NCBI GenBank assembly: GCA_050299555.1
Contig: JBNKWA010000005.1
Coordinates: 1 to 51,586, forward strand
Source of the DNA: JBNKWA01 sp050299555
Lineage (GTDB): Bacteria; Pseudomonadota; Alphaproteobacteria; Rhodobacterales; Rhodobacteraceae
Direction: 5' to 3'
DNA: 51,586 nt
A program made the translations under genes and the position numbers. This document shows, one piece after another, positions 40,564-47,591 of this stretch. The first letter of the stretch is position 1. Every line of letters begins with the position of its first letter. Under the pieces are notes generated by a model. That model saw only the letters and a list, made by a program, of their open reading frames with translations. It searched no databases and was not told the origin of the DNA.

Positions 40564-40782
40564 TCAGTGCAGGCGCTGCAGGGCGATGAAGCTGTCGAAG
40601 CTGATCAGGGGCGCCGGCTGCCACTGCGGGTCGATCTCCATCACCGCCCAGTCGCGGTTCGATGGCTGACGTCGTTCCGGCTCACGCGCCGGCAGCGGCT
40701 CGGGCAATGTCGGAAAACGCTGCAACGCCGGATCCCGGAGCGCCCAGGCATCAATCTCATCGTCGAAGTGATCGAGTGGCAT
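40564..40782 (-). CDS. 72-residue hypothetical protein
   Basis: I do not recognise this protein. It is 72 residues, acidic at the start (MPLDHFDDEIDAWALRDPAL), with Pro/Arg-rich centre and a hydrophobic, Trp-containing end (WAVMEIDPQWQPAPLISFDS). GGGGAG and GGAAAG precede the ATG, which supports translation. A small GC stem without a clear U tract (40534-40549) follows its stop. It lies alone between argS and dgt. It could be a conserved lineage-specific protein or a chance frame. Confidence 0.45.
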   Translation of the reverse strand: MPLDHFDDEIDAWALRDPALQRFPTLPEPLPAREPERRQPSNRDWAVMEIDPQWQPAPLISFDSFIALQRLH

Positions 40783-41092
40783 CTTTCCGGCTCCCCTTGC
40801 CTGAACGCCTCGCCTTCCCGGCGACCTTGCCGTTCATGGGGAAACTGAAGGTTAATTTCGGCGACAATTCGCACAGATTGCGGCGAATTTGTTCTTCATC
40901 CCGGCGGCCTCCACCGCCCCTGCCCGCCTGCTCCCGGCCTCGACCCGGAGCGCGAGGGCGGGTGGGCGGGGCGCGCCCGGGGCGGGTCGGGAGCAGGCGG
41001 GCAGCCGAGGCAAGGAAGGCGGCCCGTCCTCCCCCTTGCGGGTCGGCCGGCCCGTTGCGTCGCCGCGCCAGGATGCGCGGGCCGCGCCGGTG
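40783..41092. other. Intergenic region between the 72-residue gene and dgt
   Basis: No convincing gene. It holds a large GC-rich hairpin at 40920-41004 that contains a G-quadruplex-type tract. The part next to the 72-residue gene (40840-40900) is comparatively AT-rich and may carry its promoter, but I see no clear pair of boxes. Confidence 0.6.
40920..41004. repeat. Long GC-rich palindromic element with G-quadruplex core
   Basis: The arms CTGCCCGCCTGCTCCCG (40920-40936) and CGGGAGCAGGCGGGCAG (40988-41004) are exact 17-base inverted repeats, with a second nested pair CGACCCG / CGGGTCG inside. The centre (40950-40971) carries GGGCGGGTGGGCGGGG, four G-runs with one-base loops. A 22-base core is shared at 21 of 22 positions with 43943-43964. 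Confidence 0.8.
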
Positions 41093-42262
41093 TCAGGCCC
41101 GGGCGCGCGGGTCGGTGATCTTGCGGTGCTCCTCCAGCGCGAAGCGGTCAGTCATCCCCGCGATATAGTCCGAAATCACCCGCGCGCAGTGGGTCTCGTC
41201 GCCGGCGACCGCCGCCCGGCGCCAGTCGTCGGGCAGCATCCGCGGATCGGCCATGAACAGCCGGAACAGCTCGGCCACCACCTCGGCCGACTTGCGCCGC
41301 ATCCGGCGGACCCGCCAGTGCCGGTACATGTTGTCGAAGAAAAAGCCGCGGATCACCTTGAGGTCGGCGAACAGCCCGTCCGAGAACCGCACCACCGGAT
41401 GGCCCAGCCTGCGAATCTCGTCGGCGCTCTCGGCCCCGCTTTCGGCCAGAAGCCGCCGCGAGGTGGCGATCACGTCCGCCACCATGATCCCGAACACCCG
41501 TCTCAGCCCCTCGTGCTGGCGCCGCGCCGCATCCAGCCCGGGATATTTCAGGTCCACCTCGGCAAAACAGTCGCGGATCACCGGCAGTGTCGAGATCGCC
41601 TCGACGGTGAACAGCCCGGCCCTGAGCCCGTCCTCCAGATCGTGGTTGGAATAGGCGATGTCATCCGAGATCGCCGCCACCTGCGCCTCGGCGCTGGCAT
41701 GGGTGCCAAGCTCCAGATCGTGGCGGTCGTTGTACTCCGCCAGCGCATAGGGCACCGCCCCGCCGCCCTCGGCGCCGCCGGCAACCGGCCCGTTGTGCTT
41801 GGCGATTCCCTCCAGCGTCTCCCAGCTCAGGTTCAGCCCGTCGAACTCGGCATAGTGCCGTTCCAGCGCCGTGACGATCTTCAGCGCCTGGGCGTTGTGG
41901 TCGAACCCGCCATAGGGCGCCATCGCCTCGTTCAGCGCCTCCTCGCCGGTATGCCCGAACGGCGTGTGGCCGAGATCGTGCGCCAGCGCCACCGCCTCGG
42001 TCAGGTCGTCATCCACCCCCAGCGTCCGGCTCAGCGTCCGCGCCACCTGCGCCACCTCGATGGAATGCGACAGCCGGGTGCGGAAATAATCCCCCTCGTG
42101 CTCGACGAAGACCTGGGTCTTGTACTTCAGCCGCCGGAACGCCGAGGCGTGGATGATCCGGTCCCGATCGCGCTGGAACTCCGAGCGGTTGGCCGAATTC
42201 TCCTCCGGCACCAGGCGCCCGCGGGTCGCCTCGGCCCGCGCGGCATAGGGGGCGAGCGTCAT
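41093..42262 (-). CDS. dgt: Deoxyguanosinetriphosphate triphosphohydrolase-like protein
   Basis: This HD-domain enzyme removes triphosphate from dGTP (or related dNTPs). The 389-residue protein has the HD metal site in TRLSHSIEVAQVAR, the AVALAHDLGHTPFGHTGEEA motif and the downstream SDDIAYSNHDLEDGLRAGLF. It starts with the usual RSEFQRDRDRIIHASAFRRL substrate loop. It is divergent from erpA across 104 bases. The family is common in Alphaproteobacteria; the exact dNTP preference is not visible. Confidence 0.95.
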   Translation of the reverse strand: MTLAPYAARAEATRGRLVPEENSANRSEFQRDRDRIIHASAFRRLKYKTQVFVEHEGDYFRTRLSHSIEVAQVARTLSRTLGVDDDLTEAVALAHDLGHTPFGHTGEEALNEAMAPYGGFDHNAQALKIVTALERHYAEFDGLNLSWETLEGIAKHNGPVAGGAEGGGAVPYALAEYNDRHDLELGTHASAEAQVAAISDDIAYSNHDLEDGLRAGLFTVEAISTLPVIRDCFAEVDLKYPGLDAARRQHEGLRRVFGIMVADVIATSRRLLAESGAESADEIRRLGHPVVRFSDGLFADLKVIRGFFFDNMYRHWRVRRMRRKSAEVVAELFRLFMADPRMLPDDWRRAAVAGDETHCARVISDYIAGMTDRFALEEHRKITDPRARA

Positions 42263-42366
42263 GTGGTGTTACCGTCCTGCCTTCCGGTTTTTCCCGGCTG
42301 CCTTGTCGGGGCGCCTCGCGCGCCCTAACTTTGGGGAAGATGTAACCCATTCAGGCCCGGTGCGAA

Positions 42367-42705
42367 ATGTCAGACATCACCCTGCCCCCCCGCGTCTCGC
42401 CTCGCGCCTTCGCCCGGCTGGCCGAGATCGCCGCCACCAGCGGCACCGCCAAGGCGCTGCGCGTCGCGGTCGAGGGCGGCGGCTGCTCGGGCTTCCAGTA
42501 CGATCTGGCGCTGGTCGATGCCGGCGAAGCCGACGACATGGTGATCGAGAAGGACGGCCTGCGGGTCCTCGTCGACGCGGTCTCGCTGCCGTATCTGGCC
42601 AACGCCACCATCGACTACAGCGCCGAGCTGATCGGCGCCCGCTTCGTCATCGACAACCCCAACGCCACCTCCTCCTGCGGCTGCGGCACCTCGTTCTCGC
42701 TCTGA
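42367..42705 (+). CDS. erpA: A-type iron-sulfur cluster carrier (ErpA/IscA family)
   Basis: It carries and inserts Fe-S clusters into target proteins. The 112-residue protein has all three ligand cysteines: Cys40 in EGGGCSGFQYD and Cys104/Cys106 in SSCGCGTSF. The dgt-erpA-xthA neighbourhood is common in Alphaproteobacteria. Only a weak ribosome site is visible before the ATG. IscA or SufA naming is equally possible from sequence. Confidence 0.9.
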   Translation: MSDITLPPRVSPRAFARLAEIAATSGTAKALRVAVEGGGCSGFQYDLALVDAGEADDMVIEKDGLRVLVDAVSLPYLANATIDYSAELIGARFVIDNPNATSSCGCGTSFSL

Positions 42706-42743
42706 CCTTGACGCCGCCGGCGCGCCCGTATTCCCTGCGCGCC

Positions 42744-43520
42744 ATGAAGATCGCCACCTTCAACATCAACGGCGCCCGGGCCCGGATCGAGGCGCTGACC
42801 GCCTGGCTCGCCGAATCGAAACCCGACGTGGCGCTCCTGCAAGAGATCAAGTGCGTCGACGAGGCGTTCCCGCACGAGCCGGTGGCGGACCTGGGCTACA
42901 ACATCGCCACCCACGGCCAGAAGGGCTTCAACGGCGTCGCCATCCTGTCGCGCTACCCGCTCGAGGACATCGTCCGCGGCCTGCCCGGCGACGAGGGCGA
43001 CGAGCAGTCGCGCTGGATCGAGGCCACCATCGGCGCCCCCGAGCCGGTCCGCGTCTGCGGCCTCTACCTGCCCAACGGCAATCCCGCGCCGGGGCCGAAA
43101 TACGACTACAAGCTGGCCTGGATGGAGCGGCTTCACGCCCGCGCCGAGGCGCTGATCGCCGCCGAGGAGCCGGCGCTCCTGGCCGGCGACTGGAACGTCA
43201 TCCCCCAGCCCGCCGACGCCGCCCGCCCCGAGGCCTGGACGCGCGACGCGCTCTACCTGCCCGAGACCCGCGCCGCCATGCGCCGCATCGAGTACCTGGG
43301 CTATACCGACGCGGTCCGCGCCGCGCTGCCCACGGGCCCCGCCTTCACCTTCTGGGACTACCAGGGCAATGCGCGCGAGCGCAACGACGGCATCCGCATC
43401 GACCACATCCTGATGACCCCCCAGGCCGCCGACCGCATGCTGGCATGCGGCATCGACGCCCATGTCCGCGACCGCGCCAAACCCTCCGACCACGTGCCGG
43501 TCTGGGTCGAGCTGGCCTGA
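42744..43520 (+). CDS. xthA: Exodeoxyribonuclease III
   Basis: This AP endonuclease/3'-exonuclease acts in base-excision repair. The 258-residue protein shows MKIATFNINGARARIEALTA, the LLQEIKC glutamate, GLYLPNGN, LAGDWNVIPQPADA and the final KPSDHVPVWVEL His. It follows erpA after 38 bases. The ATG at 42744 is the conserved start. Confidence 0.97.
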   Translation: MKIATFNINGARARIEALTAWLAESKPDVALLQEIKCVDEAFPHEPVADLGYNIATHGQKGFNGVAILSRYPLEDIVRGLPGDEGDEQSRWIEATIGAPEPVRVCGLYLPNGNPAPGPKYDYKLAWMERLHARAEALIAAEEPALLAGDWNVIPQPADAARPEAWTRDALYLPETRAAMRRIEYLGYTDAVRAALPTGPAFTFWDYQGNARERNDGIRIDHILMTPQAADRMLACGIDAHVRDRAKPSDHVPVWVELA

Positions 43521-43540
43521 TCCCGCCAGCGCCACGCTGA

Positions 43541-43576
43541 CCCGGGCTTCTGCCGCACCTGGCACTGTCGCCCGGG
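43541..43576 (+). terminator. Hairpin after xthA
   Basis: CCCGGGC (43541-43547) pairs with GCCCGGG (43570-43576), with an inner TGCC/GGCA pair. It starts 20 bases after the xthA stop; there is no U tract. Confidence 0.4.
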
Positions 43577-43853
43577 CCCCACTCACGCGGGCAAACCTCA
43601 CGTAGAATGGGTTCCGTCCCGACGTTGTGCTGCGGCCAGCCCGACTCCTGCGAGACGATCGCGAGCGCCGACCGAGCGCCTGACCGGGGGCTGGCACCGC
43701 GACTCCGGAACCGCGTGCTTCATGCCGGCCACATACCTCTTCCGGCGCCGCGGGACGTGCTCCATCCCCAAAAGCGCCAGACCGCCTGGCCGGTCAGGCG
43801 CTCGTGCGGCGCGGCTTCGCCGCTTGTTCCGGGCGGGGGCGCTTTCCCACGCC

Positions 43854-43911
43854 TGTCCCCACGGATTCTTGTTGATTTTCAAACCCTTGACCCACCGTCC
43901 CCATGGGGACG
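43854..43911. repeat. Repeat unit 1 ending in palindrome CGTCCCCATGGGGACG
   Basis: A 58-base unit starting TGTCCCCACGG and ending with the perfect 16-base palindrome at 43896-43911. It aligns with unit 2 at 44020-44076 over its whole length with scattered differences. Confidence 0.8.
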
Positions 43912-43930
43912 CCCTCAGAAGCCAGCGCCA

Positions 43931-43979
43931 GATCGCGCCCGGGCGCGAGGGTGGGTGGGCGGGGGGCCCGGGTGCGATC
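43931..43979. repeat. Second copy of the GC-rich palindromic / G-quadruplex element
   Basis: Arms GATCGCGCCCGGG and CCCGGGTGCGATC (one mismatch) flank GGGTGGGTGGGCGGGGGG, four G-runs with one-base loops. The core at 43943-43964 matches the dgt-side element (40950-40971) at 21 of 22 bases. Confidence 0.8.
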
Positions 43980-44019
43980 CCCTTGCATCCCGGGACCCGA
44001 AAGCACGCGTCCCCACGGG

Positions 44020-44076
44020 TGTCCCCACGGGATTTTCCACGATTCCAACCCCTTGCCCCCCGTCCCCATGGGGACG
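44020..44076. repeat. Repeat unit 2 ending in palindrome CGTCCCCATGGGGACG
   Basis: Related to unit 1: TGTCCCCACGGG, then GATT, CCAACCCCTTG, and the same 16-base palindrome at 44061-44076. A tandem extra copy of the first word (CGTCCCCACGGG, 44008-44019) precedes it. The unit ends 12 bases after (outside) the monooxygenase stop. Confidence 0.8.
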
Positions 44077-44088
44077 GGGGAAAGGGCG

Positions 44089-45267
44089 TCAACGGGCTGT
44101 CTCGTCGTGCCCGTAAAGCCAGTCGAACCGCCGCATCATCAGCCGCGGCACCAGCGAGGCACCCCGCAGCCCCCAGTGGGCCAGCCCCCGCATGGGCGGC
44201 CCCATGTGGAACAGCCGGGTATTGGCCCCCGAAGCCGCCTGCACCCGGCTCGCCCGTCCCTTCCGCCGCGCCTCATAGGCCGCCAGCGCCGCCTCGGGCG
44301 CGTCGTGCCGCGCCCATTCCTCGGCCAGCGCCCATGCGTCCTCCAGCGCCATGGTCGCGCCTTGCGCCAGATAGGGCAGCATAGGATGGCAGGCGTCGCC
44401 CACCAGGACCGTGTTGCCGGTCCACCAGTGCGCCAGCGGCCGGTGCGCGAAAAGCCCCCAGAGGAACGTCTCCTCCAGAGCCCCGGTCAGCGCCGTGACC
44501 GGCTCGCACCAGCCGGCGAAGGCGCGGCGCACGTCGTCCGGGTCGGCCTCCTGCCGCCAGCCCTCCGCCGCCCATTCCTCGCGTTCCTCGACGGCAACGA
44601 TGTTCCAGACGCTGCCCTGGCGCAGCGGATAGGTGACCAGATGCCGCCCCGTGCCCATGAAGACATGCGCCGCGTTGGGCAGCAGCGGTGCGGGAAGCCG
44701 GCCTGCGTCCACCAGTCCCCGCCAGGCCACGTGGCCGGTGAACTCGGGCGCATAGCCCCCCGCTACCTGCTGGCGCACGGTCGAGCGGACCCCATCGGCC
44801 GCCACCAGCAGCTCCGGTTGCAGCGTGGAGCCATCGGCGAAGGCTAGCCCTCCATGCTCGGTGACCGTCTCCGCCCTCAGCCCGAAACGGAAGGTCACGC
44901 CGGCCGCCCGCGCCCCTTCGAGCAGCACCTCCAGCAGGTCGGCGCGGTGCATCTGCAGATAGGGCGCGCCCCAGCGCCGGACCGCCGCCGCCCCCATGGG
45001 CACCCGCGCTACCCGTCCGCCGGTCAGCCCGTCGCGCAGCACCACCGCCTCGGGCCGGTTGGCGACCGCCAGCGCCGCATCCTCAAGCCCCAGCGCCGCC
45101 AGCACCCTGACCCCGTGCGGGCCGATCTGCAGCCCGGCGCCGACCTCGCCCGCGGCCTCGGCCTGCTCGCAGACCGTCACCTCGACCCCGCGCCGGGCCA
45201 GCGCCAGCGCAGCGGCAACGCCGCCGATGCCGGCGCCCAGAACGGTAACGGATCGAGTTTTGGCCAC
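44089..45267 (-). CDS. FAD-dependent aromatic-ring monooxygenase (PHBH/UbiH-like)
   Basis: The 392-residue flavoprotein has an N-terminal FAD-binding Rossmann motif (VTVLGAGIGGVAAALALARR), the ADGVRSTVRQ (DG) motif and the GDACHPMLPYLAQGATMALE motif (GD) with following DAWALAE. It resembles salicylate 1-monooxygenase-like enzymes; the substrate cannot be told. The start is GTG with an excellent GGAGGGTCTC site. It is separated from the dksA gene upstream by a terminator and from xthA by a repeat-rich region. Confidence 0.92.
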   Translation of the reverse strand: MAKTRSVTVLGAGIGGVAAALALARRGVEVTVCEQAEAAGEVGAGLQIGPHGVRVLAALGLEDAALAVANRPEAVVLRDGLTGGRVARVPMGAAAVRRWGAPYLQMHRADLLEVLLEGARAAGVTFRFGLRAETVTEHGGLAFADGSTLQPELLVAADGVRSTVRQQVAGGYAPEFTGHVAWRGLVDAGRLPAPLLPNAAHVFMGTGRHLVTYPLRQGSVWNIVAVEEREEWAAEGWRQEADPDDVRRAFAGWCEPVTALTGALEETFLWGLFAHRPLAHWWTGNTVLVGDACHPMLPYLAQGATMALEDAWALAEEWARHDAPEAALAAYEARRKGRASRVQAASGANTRLFHMGPPMRGLAHWGLRGASLVPRLMMRRFDWLYGHDETAR

Positions 45268-45378
45268 GAGACCCTCCGGCGCAGGCGGTCGGGCGCAACA
45301 TCAACCCGGACGCATGCCGGGATCAATGGCAATCGGCGAATCCGGGCCATTCCCGCACGGGGTTGCCTATCGGATACC

Positions 45379-45412
45379 CAAAAATGAAAAGGGGCGGCCC
45401 CGATGGCCGCCC
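45379..45412 (-). terminator. Intrinsic terminator after dksA
   Basis: Minus strand: GGGCGGCC (45412-45405), loop, GGCCGCCC (45399-45392), then CTTTTCATTTTT. It is 41 bases after the dksA stop and ends its transcript before the monooxygenase gene. Confidence 0.88.
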
Positions 45413-45453
45413 GCACTCTCTGCCTGACCGGTGACCGGCCGCCTGCCGGCGCG

Positions 45454-45876
45454 TCACTCGTCGCGGTGGATCTTCTCCTTGCGCTCGTGGCGCTCCTGCG
45501 CCTCGAGGCTGAGGGTGGCGATGGGCCGCGCGTCGAGCCGCTTCAGCGAGATCGGCTCGCCGGTCTCGTCGCAATAGCCGTAGCTGCCATCCTCGATCCG
45601 TCTCAGCGCGGCGTCGATCTTCGAGATCAGCTTGCGCTGGCGGTCCCGGGTCCTCAGCTCCAGTGCCCGGTCGGTCTCTTCAGAGGCGCGGTCGGTCATG
45701 TCGGGGATGTTGCGGGTCCCCTCCTGCATGTCCTCGATGGTGCCCCGGCTCTCCTCCAGGATCTCCGATTTCCAGTCGAGCAGCTTGTTCCGGAAGTACT
45801 GCAGCTGGCGTTCGTTCATGAACGGTTCGTCGTCGGCCGGGACATACCCCGCGTCGAAATTGGTTTCCTGCTTCAT
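45454..45876 (-). CDS. dksA: RNA polymerase-binding transcription factor DksA, degenerate zinc finger
   Basis: DksA binds the RNA polymerase secondary channel and works with ppGpp in the stringent response. The 140-residue protein has the coiled-coil domain with the acidic tip (DMTDRASEETDRALELRTRD) and the GSYGYCDETGEPISLKRLDA globular part. Only one of four zinc cysteines remains (Cys102; the other positions are Thr105, Ser123, Ala126), so zinc is probably not bound; cysteine-poor DksA proteins are known. The ATG at 45876 has GAAGGCGCA upstream. Divergent from moxR. Confidence 0.93.
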   Translation of the reverse strand: MKQETNFDAGYVPADDEPFMNERQLQYFRNKLLDWKSEILEESRGTIEDMQEGTRNIPDMTDRASEETDRALELRTRDRQRKLISKIDAALRRIEDGSYGYCDETGEPISLKRLDARPIATLSLEAQERHERKEKIHRDE

Positions 45877-46004
45877 TGCGCCTTCACCCCGAATTTTATG
45901 CGGGCCACCGCCCCCCGAGGCGACTCCCGCCTGCTCTGAGCCCGTTCGCATGGCCGCGGGAATACCCACAAATTATGGCAATGTCACGCAAACAATACGA
46001 ACAC

Positions 46005-46032
46005 TTGCCGCGATCGCCCCGGCTGCTAGGCT
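46005..46032 (+). promoter_or_regulatory. Possible moxR operon promoter
   Basis: TTGCCG (46005-46010), 16-base spacer, TAGGCT (46027-46032), 35 bases before the moxR start in the dksA-moxR divergent gap. The -10 hexamer is the same as at the ihfA candidate promoter. Confidence 0.35.
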
Positions 46033-46067
46033 GATTGAGACAGGACCGCAAGAGCACCGGGCAGAGC

Positions 46068-46907
46068 ATGAGATTTGAAGGGACTTCCGACTATGTCGCC
46101 ACGCCTGACCTGATGGTCGCGGTCAACGCGGCGATCACCCTGGAACGGCCGCTTCTGGTCAAGGGCGAGCCCGGCACCGGCAAGACCGAACTGGCCCGCC
46201 AGATCGCTGCGGCGCTGGACCTGCCGCTGCTGGAATGGTCGGTGAAATCCACCACCAAGGCGCAGCAGGGGCTCTACGAATACGACGCCGTCAGCCGCCT
46301 GCGCGACAGCCAGCTCGGCGACCCGCGGGTGAACGACGTCGCCAACTACATCCGCCGCGGCATGCTGTGGCAGGCCTTCGCCGCCGACGCCAAGGTGGTG
46401 CTCTTGATCGACGAGATCGACAAGGCCGACATCGAGTTTCCCAACGATCTTCTGCAGGAACTCGACCGCATGGAGTTCCACGTCTACGAGACCGGTGAGA
46501 CGGTGCAGGCGCGCCACCGCCCGATCGTCATCATCACCTCCAACAACGAAAAGGAACTCCCCGACGCCTTCCTGCGCCGCTGCTTCTTCCACTACATCCG
46601 CTTCCCCGATGCCGAGACGCTGAAGGCCATCGTCGAGGTGCACTATCCCGGCATCAAGCAGACGCTGGTGGCCGAGGCACTGACCCGCTTCTTCGATCTG
46701 CGCGAGACGCCGGGGCTGAAGAAGAAACCCTCCACCTCCGAGATGCTCGACTGGCTGAGGCTGCTGCTGGCCGAGGACATGGCGCCCGAGGACTTGCGCG
46801 CCAGCCCGCGCGACAGCCTGCCCAAGCTCTACGGCGCGCTGCTAAAGAACGAGCAGGATGTGCAGCTCTTCGAACGGCTGGCGTTCCTCTCCCGCGGGCG
46901 CGGATAG
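46068..46907 (+). CDS. MoxR-type AAA+ ATPase
   Basis: The 279-residue AAA+ ATPase has Walker A KGEPGTGKTELARQIA (33-40), Walker B VLLIDEIDKADIEFPNDLLQ, sensor I ITSNNEKELPDAFLRRCFFH and a C-terminal helical lid. MoxR ATPases work with VWA-domain proteins to activate or assemble enzyme complexes. A VWA protein of the usual partner type is encoded 2.2 kb downstream in the same run of genes, so the pair is probably functional together. The ATG at 46068 lacks a strong ribosome site. Confidence 0.93.
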   Translation: MRFEGTSDYVATPDLMVAVNAAITLERPLLVKGEPGTGKTELARQIAAALDLPLLEWSVKSTTKAQQGLYEYDAVSRLRDSQLGDPRVNDVANYIRRGMLWQAFAADAKVVLLIDEIDKADIEFPNDLLQELDRMEFHVYETGETVQARHRPIVIITSNNEKELPDAFLRRCFFHYIRFPDAETLKAIVEVHYPGIKQTLVAEALTRFFDLRETPGLKKKPSTSEMLDWLRLLLAEDMAPEDLRASPRDSLPKLYGALLKNEQDVQLFERLAFLSRGRG

Positions 46908-47132
46908 CCGCGATCCCTCGGGCCGCGGCCACCCCTTCCGCTCACCGCCAGCGGGCGCCGGCCAGCCAGATCTCAGCGCCCCCGCCAAAAGCGGCCAAGG
47001 GGCCGCCCGCCACCATGGGGCAGGTACACGTTTCCGAAAAAGCGCCCGACCCACTGTGCAACCTCGCGGAGCGGTGCCATTATCGCCCGACAACAGCCGG
47101 ACAGGCCAAAACGAGCAGCCAGGACACGCCGC

Positions 47133-47591
47133 GTGGCAAGTGACCAGTCAACCACCGCGATCCGCCCGCTCCGCGCCTCGGACGAGGCCGAGTGGCGCCG
47201 GCTGTGGACGGCCTATCTCGCCTTCTACGGGACCGACGTCGCCGAGGCGGTCTATCGCAGCACCTTCGACCGGCTCATGTCCGGCGACGCGCACGAGTAC
47301 CACGGCCTGATCGCCGAGGTGGCAGGCCGGCCCGTCGGGCTGGTCCACTACCTCTTCCACCGCCATTGCTGGCGCATCGAGAACGTCGTCTACCTGCAGG
47401 ATCTGTACGTCGACATCGAGATCCGCGGCACCGGCGCCGGCCGGGCGCTGATCGAGGCGGTCTATGCCGCGGCCGACGCTGCCGGCTGCCCCACGGTCTA
47501 CTGGCTGACCCAGGACTTCAACACCACCGCCCGGCGGCTCTACGACCGCATCGGAACGGTGACGCCATTCATCAAGTACAACCGCGCATGA
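47133..47591 (+). CDS. GNAT-family N-acetyltransferase
   Basis: The 152-residue protein has the GNAT fold: TTAIRPLRASDEAEWRRLWT, YLQDLYVDIEIRGTGAGRAL (the acetyl-CoA pyrophosphate loop) and the C-terminal YWLTQDFNTTARRLYDRIG, resembling amino-acid or small-molecule acetyltransferases. The start is GTG with AGGA eight bases upstream. The 225-base gap after moxR holds small GC stems but no gene. Its stop overlaps the DUF2927 start by 4 bases. Confidence 0.92.
   Translation: MASDQSTTAIRPLRASDEAEWRRLWTAYLAFYGTDVAEAVYRSTFDRLMSGDAHEYHGLIAEVAGRPVGLVHYLFHRHCWRIENVVYLQDLYVDIEIRGTGAGRALIEAVYAAADAAGCPTVYWLTQDFNTTARRLYDRIGTVTPFIKYNRA

Larger units (their letters stand above)
43521..44088. other. 568-base non-coding, repeat-rich region between convergent xthA and FAD monooxygenase genes
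   Basis: Several frames are open across this stretch, but they are Pro/Arg/Gly-rich, repeat SPWG- or PHGD-type words and lack ribosome sites, so I read it as non-coding. It holds a hairpin after xthA, a G-quadruplex/palindrome element (43931-43979), and two related 58-base units each ending in CGTCCCCATGGGGACG. Confidence 0.7.

Noticed and set aside
43854..44076. CRISPR array
   Set aside because: Only two diverged units with palindromic ends and a 109-base interval; no regular short repeat-spacer pattern and no cas genes.
43598..44092. 165-codon minus-strand frame and matching plus-strand frames in the xthA-monooxygenase gap
   Set aside because: Pro/Trp/Gly repeats come from the DNA repeats themselves; no ribosome site or family pattern.
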